18,366 bases of DNA, from contig URLM01000036.1 of NCBI GenBank assembly GCA_900548775.1, forward strand, positions 1 through 18,366. The letters run 5' to 3'. Numbering within the stretch: position 1 is the first letter of the stretch; each line of letters opens with the position of its first letter. Source of the stretch: an uncultured Olsenella sp. (lineage in GTDB: Bacteria > Actinomycetota > Coriobacteriia > Coriobacteriales > Atopobiaceae). Under the pieces are notes generated by a model. That model made no database searches. It had not been told where the DNA came from and saw nothing but the letters and a program-made list of their open reading frames with translations. The position numbers and the translations under genes were made by a program. This document shows positions 13,197 to 18,366 of the stretch, one piece after another.

Positions 13197-13658
13197 CTAG
13201 GGGCGCGGCTCGGACTCCGAAGCGTCGCATATCTCGGCAAAGCCCAGGCCAAGGAGCAGGCCGAATGCCGCAAAGACTGCGGGGGCCTTAATCGCCGCGT
13301 ACACGACCAGCGCAAACACGATACCAACGGAACCCGCGCCCGCCGTGGCGACAATGGGAGCCAAAAGCAGGAACCCAAGCACGACCCAGCCAAGTGCGGC
13401 GAAAATCGCGCGTGGGAGCTTGGGCATGCGCAGGCGCGCGAGAGAACCGGCAACGAGCGCCACGAGCGCACCCGCCGAGAACGCGGCGATGCCGGACGAG
13501 ACCGCGTACAGGTAGTTCAGCGGCATGCTGGCGAGAACCGCGGTGATGGCGGCATCGGGGTCGGCGTTGAACCAAGCGAGAAACGCGGCGCTCACGACGA
13601 GCGCGACGGCAAAGCAGATGACGGCGACGAGCACGGTCCTTCTCATGGCGACCTTCAT
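13197..13658 (-). CDS. Small four-helix membrane protein, unknown function
   Basis: A 153-residue hydrophobic protein I do not recognise. Four membrane helices are likely: VLVAVICFAVALVVSAAFLA (about residues 9-28), then YLYAVSSGIAAFSAGALVAL (49-68), AIFAALGWVVLGFLLLAPIV (84-103) and IVFALVVYAAIKAPAVFAAF (113-132). The loop between helices two and three is basic (SLARLRMPKLPRA), and the tail is acidic (EICDASESEPRP). The start at 13658 has GGGAGG nine bases upstream; 13646 is possible too. It stands alone, divergent from the M20 dipeptidase. No catalytic motif is visible. Confidence 0.7.
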   Translation of the reverse strand: MKVAMRRTVLVAVICFAVALVVSAAFLAWFNADPDAAITAVLASMPLNYLYAVSSGIAAFSAGALVALVAGSLARLRMPKLPRAIFAALGWVVLGFLLLAPIVATAGAGSVGIVFALVVYAAIKAPAVFAAFGLLLGLGFAEICDASESEPRP

Positions 13659-13851
13659 TGCCCGGGACCTCCCTTACAGTCGATAACAGGAGGGGGCATT
13701 GTAGCCGCAGGGCATGGAGTCCTCGCGAAGGCCCGACAGGACCCCGGTGACGCCGCCCCCATCCGCTGCCGAAAAGGCGCCGGACCGCCATCGGCGGACC
13801 CCAAGCGGCTAAGATGGTGAGACACGATTACCAACCCAATGGGAGGGAAGC

Positions 13852-15297
13852 ATGGCACGAACCAACGACGACCAGCTCAAGGCCAGGGTCGACGCATACG
13901 TGGACGAGGTCTGGGAAGACGTTGTCGAAGACATCCGCACGCTCGTGAGAATAGAGTCCGTCGAGGACCTCGCGGCAGCCGAGCCCGGCAAGCCCTACGG
14001 TCCCAAGGCAAACGAGGCCCTGGTGGCGGCTGAGGGCATCGCAAGCCGCCTGGGCCTTGCCGTGACGGACCTCGACGGCTGCATCGGCTATGGCGAGGTC
14101 GCCGGCAAGGAGGGCGCACCCTACGTGGCGACCATCGCGCACTCGGACATCGTGCCCGTGGGCCTCGGCTGGACCGTCCCAGCGCTCGACGTGACGCACC
14201 GTGAGGGCTACCTCATGGGCCGCGGCGTGCTTGACGACAAGGGCCCCCTGGTCCTCTCGCTGTGGGCCGCGCACTTCTTTGCCCGCCAGGTCGAGGAGAC
14301 CGGCGAGCCTCTCCCCTACGCCCTTCGCTGCATCATCGGCAACAACGAGGAGACCAACATGGCCGACCTCGAGCACTACCTCGACTGCTGCCCCGAACCG
14401 GCCTTCTGCTTCTCGCCCGACGCGGACTTCCCGCTCATCTGCGGCGAGAAGGGCCTCTACGGCGGCAGCTTCACCTCGGAACCCATGCTGGGCGGCGTGA
14501 TCGAGGAGCTGGACGGAGGCACCGTCTCGAACGCGATCCCCGGCCAGGCGACTGCCCTCGTGCGCGTTGACGCGGGGCAGCTGCCCGCGGAGGAGCACGT
14601 GGACGTCGAGGCAGCGGACGTGGGTCTCGCCCGCATCACCGCCCACGGCAAGGGTGGTCACGCCTCCCTGCCTGCTGGCACGGTGAACGCCATCTGCGTG
14701 CTTGCCGACTACCTTCTCGCCAACGTGGCCGGCCTCACGGACGCCGAGAAGCGCTGGCTGCACCTCGAGCACGAGGTCTGCCACGCTAGCGACGGCAAGC
14801 CGCTGGGCATCGCATCGGCGGACGACAAGTTCGGCGAGCTCACCTGCATCGGCGGCACCGTTCGCACCAAGGGCGACCGCTTCGTGCAGACCGTTGACTC
14901 GCGCTACCCCACATCGACCTCGGGGAGCCGTATCACGGTGGAGCTTCGGCGCTTCGCCGCGCGCTTCAACGCGACTTTCGAGGAGGGCCGCGACGTGGAG
15001 CCATTCTACGTCGATCCCAACTCGCCCGAGATACAGACGCTGCTCTCGACCTATGCGGAGTACACCGGCCGCGAGGGCAAGGCGTTCACCATCGGCGGCG
15101 GCACCTACGCGCGCCACTTCCGCCGCGCCTGCGCCTTTGGCCCGCATGAGCCGTATGCGGAGGAGCCCTCGTGGGTGGGCATGGAGCACGGCCCCGACGA
15201 GGCCGTCTCCGAGGAGAGCCTGCGCCGTGCGCTCAAGATATACATCGTGAGCATCGCGCGCCTCATGGAGCTGGAACTCTCGCAGTCCGAGGCGTAG
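13852..15297 (+). CDS. pepV: M20-family dipeptidase (PepV/Sapep-like)
   Basis: A 481-residue zinc (or manganese) peptidase. The metal site is complete: H97 and D99 in IAHSDIVPVG, bridging D128 in GRGVLDDKGPL, E166 (general base) and E167 in GNNEETN, D190 in FSPDADFP, and a C-terminal His446 in MEHGPDE. H270 in GKGGHAS is the His that the lid domain gives to the active site. SPDADFPLI and GEKGLYGGSF are typical of the PepV branch, which cuts dipeptides, including beta-Ala-dipeptides, in the cytoplasm; length (about 470) agrees. The start at 13852 has GGGAGG five bases upstream. A possible -10 box TAAGAT is at 13810-13815. It is a single gene, convergent with the membrane protein at 15329. With the C69 enzyme it forms a small peptide-use cluster. 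Confidence 0.95.
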   Translation: MARTNDDQLKARVDAYVDEVWEDVVEDIRTLVRIESVEDLAAAEPGKPYGPKANEALVAAEGIASRLGLAVTDLDGCIGYGEVAGKEGAPYVATIAHSDIVPVGLGWTVPALDVTHREGYLMGRGVLDDKGPLVLSLWAAHFFARQVEETGEPLPYALRCIIGNNEETNMADLEHYLDCCPEPAFCFSPDADFPLICGEKGLYGGSFTSEPMLGGVIEELDGGTVSNAIPGQATALVRVDAGQLPAEEHVDVEAADVGLARITAHGKGGHASLPAGTVNAICVLADYLLANVAGLTDAEKRWLHLEHEVCHASDGKPLGIASADDKFGELTCIGGTVRTKGDRFVQTVDSRYPTSTSGSRITVELRRFAARFNATFEEGRDVEPFYVDPNSPEIQTLLSTYAEYTGREGKAFTIGGGTYARHFRRACAFGPHEPYAEEPSWVGMEHGPDEAVSEESLRRALKIYIVSIARLMELELSQSEA

Positions 15298-15304
15298 GGG
15301 CCGC

Positions 15305-15316
15305 CGTCGCGCGACG
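15305..15316. repeat. 12-bp palindrome between convergent genes
   Basis: CGTCGCGCGACG is perfectly self-complementary and lies in the 31-nt gap between the M20 dipeptidase and the membrane protein gene. It could serve as a weak two-way stop, but there is no U-run. Confidence 0.3.
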
Positions 15317-15328
15317 CCCTTCTCGGCG

Positions 15329-16342
15329 CTAGCGGCGCGCCTCTCCGATGCCCTCCATGCGGCCCGTCTCGCCGCCAGTTGCCTGACCCTCGCGGTCTCG
15401 CGGCTGGCGGCGAATCTTTAGGCTCAGGTAGGTGCAGGCACCATAGAGGAGGGCGTCGGTGATGGAGCTGGTCTGCACGCTTCCCATGCCGCCCGAAGTG
15501 ACGATGCCCACCACGAGCTGGACCAGCGCATAGGCGAACGAGATGGCCGAGACCCACAGGAACGGCCTGACCTTCTCGGGCTGGTTCGAGCCGCGCAGGC
15601 CGAGAAGCCCCACGAGCAGGTTCACCCCGGCAGAGGCGAGGCCGAGTCCCAACGCCCTCGGGGCAAAGACGCCAGCTGCGAACTGGGACTCGGCAAGCGT
15701 GACCATCAAGGTTGGGTCCATCTGCGAGACGGCGTACCACACAATGAGGGTGATCACGGCGTTGAGCACCGCCGTCACGATGATGACCTGCGAGATGAGG
15801 CGCAAGGCGCGCTGATGCCCGTCGAGGAGGAAGGACTCGCCACGCACCCCCTCGTCGTGCTCGCGCTGCACGCGGTCGGCGAGCGACGAGCAGATCACCA
15901 CGTAGGTGATGGTGGTGGAGAGCACGATGGGGTTGAAGATGAGGATGGTGCCCGCGCCCCAGCTCCAGAGGATGGCGACGAGAAGCACCAGGCCCACCAG
16001 ATAGCAGAGGAACCGGTATGGGCCAACGCGCCCGGAGTCGCGCGAGGCGGCAAGGCCCAGCCACGCCGTCGCAAGGAGCAGTGCGCCGGCTGCGAGAACC
16101 ACGACAGCCAAGCCAAGGGGAGACCAGCCAGAAAGCGTGACGCCCGCGATGACAAGGCCGGAGTCCGAGGCGTACGCCTGGCCGGTGAGGGCGGCAAAGA
16201 GCACGAGCCCTCCGGCGAGAAGCACGACCCCGCCGAGAATGGCCATCACCGTGGATATGACGCTCAGCGTCACCTGCGTCGCGGTCTGGGGGATCGAGGC
16301 GACCGCGCCCTTTTCGCCCCTCTCGCCAGCCGTCCTATGCAA
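15329..16342 (-). CDS. Seven-helix membrane protein, unknown function
   Basis: A 337-residue hydrophobic protein that I do not recognise. About seven helices: VMAILGGVVLLAGGLVLFAA, then LGLAVVVLAAGALLLATAWL, FLCYLVGLVLLVAILWSWG, IVLSTTITYVVICSSLA, VIIVTAVLNAVITLIVWYAV, LGLASAGVNLLVGLLGL and ISFAYALVQLVVGIV. A polar loop after helix four (DRVQREHDEGVRGESFLLDG) is probably cytoplasmic, and the tail is charged. The start is taken as TTG at 16342, because GGGAGG lies eight bases upstream inside the last codons of the hydrolase gene; a GTG at 16351 would overlap that box. The genes overlap by eight bases, so translation is probably coupled and the two products may act together at the envelope. That link is inference. 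Confidence 0.75.
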   Translation of the reverse strand: MHRTAGERGEKGAVASIPQTATQVTLSVISTVMAILGGVVLLAGGLVLFAALTGQAYASDSGLVIAGVTLSGWSPLGLAVVVLAAGALLLATAWLGLAASRDSGRVGPYRFLCYLVGLVLLVAILWSWGAGTILIFNPIVLSTTITYVVICSSLADRVQREHDEGVRGESFLLDGHQRALRLISQVIIVTAVLNAVITLIVWYAVSQMDPTLMVTLAESQFAAGVFAPRALGLGLASAGVNLLVGLLGLRGSNQPEKVRPFLWVSAISFAYALVQLVVGIVTSGGMGSVQTSSITDALLYGACTYLSLKIRRQPRDREGQATGGETGRMEGIGEARR

Positions 16343-17588
16343 GGGCGACACCTCCCAGCCAGCCCCAACGCGGGGTGGAGGTGACGCCGAACTGGCTGAT
16401 CCAGGAGTCCAGGCTCTGGGTGGTGATCACGCCGCTCAGACAGTGACGGACGGTCCCGTTGCCCACGTAGATGCCGATGTGACCGTACAGTCGCGCGGCG
16501 GCGGAGTAGGGCTCGGTGGGCACGGCGATGATCATGCCTGCCTGGATGGAGGACCTGTCCGAGCTCGAGCAGTACGACCAGTACATGTCGCAGGCGTTTC
16601 CGTAAAACGTGCCGATGCCTGCGTTCGCGAAGACGTTCGAGACCCACGCGGCGCAGAAGCCCGCGCCCGTGGAGCCAGTGCTATACGTGGCAGAGATGAC
16701 GGCCGCCTGGGAGCCGGAGGCGCCCGAGGCGATGGCCGCGGTGCCGCCGGCGGAGCCACCGCTGGAGCCGCTCGAGGACCGGCTGCTCGCCATGCGGCGG
16801 GCCTCCTCCTGGGCCGCGAGCAGCTCGGCATTGCGCTGGTCGATAAGGCTCTGCACCTCGGAGTTGAGCTGGTCGACGAGGGCCTGAGCCTCGTCCTGCT
16901 TGGCCTGGACGTCTGCGAGCTGCGTCTCCTGGTCGCTCTTGAGCTGGCTGAGCTGGTCCTTCTGGGACTTGAGGTCAGATTGCTTGGCCTCGAGCTGGGA
17001 CTTGTCGTCCTCGAGCTTGGCCTTCTGGACCTCGAGGTCGGCCTTCAAGCCCTTGACGTCCTCGATCATGGAGTTGTCCTGCTCGGACACCTTGTCGAGG
17101 TAGTAGATGTTCGAGGTGAGCTCCTCGAAGGACGTTGAGGACAGGAGCAGGTCGATGGTGCTCGCGTTGCCGGACTTGAACGCTGCCGACATGCGCTCGC
17201 CCAGGACCTGCTGCTTCTGCTCGATCTCGTCCTGCTTGGCATTGATGTCGCTCTGGGTCGACTCGATGTCCGCCTGCTTGGCGTCGATGTCTTCCTGGGT
17301 CTGGTCGATCTGCGCCGAGACGTCATCGATCTGGCCAATGGTGTCCGAGAGCTGGGAGGACAGGTCCGAGACCTCCTGGCCGATCTGGTCGAGCTGGGCC
17401 TGAGCGGCGTCTGCGTCCGACTGAGCCGCGTCGATGTCCGACTGCGAAGTGGCGAAGGCGGCGACGGGGCTGGCAAACGCAAGCGCGCCGGCGCCGATGA
17501 GCAACCTGAAGGCATCCCTGCGCGTGACGGTACGCGCGGGGGCGAGTGCGCTGGACGCACGTCGGCTGCTGGTGCCGTGAGACTGCAT
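16335..17588 (-). CDS. Secreted coiled-coil cell-wall hydrolase with CHAP/NlpC-P60-like domain
   Basis: A 417-residue exported protein with PcsB/CwlO-like layout. Residues 1-48: signal with VTRRDAFRLLIGAGAL (R23, R24), which looks Tat-like though Phe is one place later than usual, and cleavage near AAFA. Residues about 50-265: long coiled coil rich in Q, D, S and K (DLSSQLSDTIGQIDDVSAQI and so on), as in proteins that control a hydrolase. Residues 266-300: Ser/Gly/Ala linker. Residues 308-400: catalytic domain with GFCAAWVSNVF (Cys312), FYGNACDMYW, and YGHIGIYVGNG (His370), fitting a Cys-His peptidoglycan peptidase or amidase of CHAP type. The start at 17588 has AGGAGG four bases upstream; the frame reaching 18221 overlaps another gene and is false. 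It overlaps the next gene at 16342. Confidence 0.85.
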   Translation of the reverse strand: MQSHGTSSRRASSALAPARTVTRRDAFRLLIGAGALAFASPVAAFATSQSDIDAAQSDADAAQAQLDQIGQEVSDLSSQLSDTIGQIDDVSAQIDQTQEDIDAKQADIESTQSDINAKQDEIEQKQQVLGERMSAAFKSGNASTIDLLLSSTSFEELTSNIYYLDKVSEQDNSMIEDVKGLKADLEVQKAKLEDDKSQLEAKQSDLKSQKDQLSQLKSDQETQLADVQAKQDEAQALVDQLNSEVQSLIDQRNAELLAAQEEARRMASSRSSSGSSGGSAGGTAAIASGASGSQAAVISATYSTGSTGAGFCAAWVSNVFANAGIGTFYGNACDMYWSYCSSSDRSSIQAGMIIAVPTEPYSAAARLYGHIGIYVGNGTVRHCLSGVITTQSLDSWISQFGVTSTPRWGWLGGVALA

Positions 17589-17788
17589 GAGGCCTCCTGG
17601 GGTACGAATGGAATGCGATAAGGTCATGCATGCCATTCTACCCGTTCGCCGCCGCTCGGACGAAAAACACATCGAGCAGCTGGCAGACGTCGGCCGGCGT
17701 TTGCAGGCGTCGACCGACGCTCGAACGACACCCTGGTTGACGCCCGCCCGGCACCCCTGCCGACGTGACCGACGCAAACCCCTTCGGC
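17589..17788. other. Gap between hydrolase gene and NA37-like gene
   Basis: No gene. GAATGG at about 17607-17612 is mirrored by CCATTC at 17633-17638. On the minus strand TAGAAT near 17637-17642 could be the -10 box for the hydrolase gene, but no good -35 box is placed 16-18 bases before it. Confidence 0.3.
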
Positions 17789-18366
17789 CTAGCGGTTCTC
17801 GATGCGCGCCACGTTGCTGATCACGATCGAGATGCTGCCGTCCTCCTGGTGCGAGAACTCGATGTAGCCCGGTCGCTCGGCCAGCTCGGAGGGGAAGGCG
17901 ATCTCCACGCCTGTGTCGGTGCGGATGCGATGCGTGCGCGTGAGGCGGTTGGCGGCACCGCGACGCACCGGCACCTCCTCCGGCAGGTCGCGCTCGCGGG
18001 TGCGCTCCTCGAAGCGCTGCGCCATCTCGGGGTTGTCCTCGAAGACCTCGCGGCCAACGTCTGCGGGCTGGATGGCCTCGTCGGTGTCCGCGTGGCGGGC
18101 AAGCGCCGCCTTCGCGCGCGAGACCTCGACGGCCGGCGTGAGGCCGTACTCCTCGGAGAGGTCCTCCACGATGCTCGTGACCTCGTCGATGACCTCGTGG
18201 CTCGACGCCTCCTGCGAGCACTGCAGGAAGAGCTCGGGGATGATCTGGCGCGACTCGCCGGCCACGCTGCGCTCCTTGTCGTGGAAGTCGATGGCAAGCG
18301 TGTCCGCGTCGATGAGGACGTAGGTGTCCACCTTCTGCGTGGGGTTGGGGAGCGTGGCGTCCTGAC
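17789..18366 (-). CDS. 37-kDa nucleoid-associated protein (NdpA/YejK-like) family, C-terminal part
   Basis: The frame is open to the right edge, so the 5' end is outside the window; 192 residues are visible. The sequence runs QDATLPNPTQKVDTYVLIDA, then a helical, charged region with EEYGLTPAVEVSRAKAALAR and REVFEDNPEMAQRFEERTRE, and ends with THRIRTDTGVEIAFPSELAE and HQEDGSISIVISNVARIEN. The block RTDTGVEI.FP.E followed by IEF...DGSISIVI.N is the C-terminal pattern I know from the NA37 nucleoid-associated family. Members bind the nucleoid; some lie in mobile or phage-defence contexts, but nothing of that kind is nearby. There is no signal peptide in the part seen. The apparent GTG start at 18331 is internal. 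Family name is likely, function less sure. Confidence 0.7.
   Translation of the reverse strand, partial: QDATLPNPTQKVDTYVLIDADTLAIDFHDKERSVAGESRQIIPELFLQCSQEASSHEVIDEVTSIVEDLSEEYGLTPAVEVSRAKAALARHADTDEAIQPADVGREVFEDNPEMAQRFEERTRERDLPEEVPVRRGAANRLTRTHRIRTDTGVEIAFPSELAERPGYIEFSHQEDGSISIVISNVARIENR

Noticed and set aside
13828..15189. Minus-strand frame of 453 codons opposite the M20 dipeptidase
   Set aside because: The plus-strand frame has all metal ligands of M20 peptidases; the other is a GC-rich shadow.
17589..18221. Upstream extension of the coiled-coil hydrolase frame
   Set aside because: It overlaps the NA37-like gene on the same strand in another frame and would bury the signal peptide.

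Overview
The window is high-GC DNA (roughly two thirds G+C by eye). The gene styles suggest an anaerobic actinobacterium of the class Coriobacteriia, most likely the Olsenella/Atopobium group: two dipeptidases for peptide use, a Tat-exported phosphoesterase, a winged-helix protein with an RGG tail, and intergenic palindromes of a kind I associate with that group. This placement is inference from content; no rRNA or tRNA gene is present to confirm it.

Layout. 1-885: no convincing complete gene; a 61-nt-periodic array of hairpin units (368-711) and the terminator of the next gene. 886-1737 (-): winged-helix protein with an RGG-rich tail. 2005-3045 (-): diaminopentanoate/dihydrodipicolinate-type dehydrogenase, bracketed by two copies of one long palindrome. 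3099-4154 (-): nucleoside hydrolase. 4404-5210 (+): MerR/TipA-type regulator with a textbook MerR promoter-operator. 5406-5788 (+): small membrane protein broken by an apparent one-base frameshift. 6032-6742 (-) and 7146-8171 (+): divergent DUF1275 and bile acid:sodium symporter family membrane proteins. 8172-8564: a four-copy nested inverted repeat. 8565-9620 (-): Tat-exported metallophosphoesterase. 9660-10146: a second 61-nt array. 10147-11175 (-): DAHP synthase. 11422-12948 (+): C69 dipeptidase. 13197-13658 (-): small membrane protein. 13852-15297 (+): M20 (PepV-like) dipeptidase. 15329-16342 and 16335-17588 (-): overlapping pair, a seven-helix membrane protein downstream of a secreted coiled-coil CHAP/NlpC-like cell-wall hydrolase. 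17789 to the right edge (-): C-terminal part of a 37-kDa nucleoid-associated protein family member.

How it fits together. Most genes are single transcription units with alternating strands. The only clear coupled pair is the hydrolase and the membrane protein after it. The metabolic theme is scavenging: dipeptide hydrolysis (C69 and M20), nucleoside salvage and organic-anion uptake, beside one biosynthetic entry enzyme (DAHP synthase).

The most unusual content lies between genes: two arrays of a palindromic unit repeating every 61 nt, a nested four-unit inverted repeat, two copies of a 33-nt perfect-type palindrome that touch stop codons, and a 22-bp perfect inverted repeat. A heptamer (CTTCTCG) also seems strongly over-represented across the whole window. 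No defence system, CRISPR-cas locus, prophage or transposase gene was seen.
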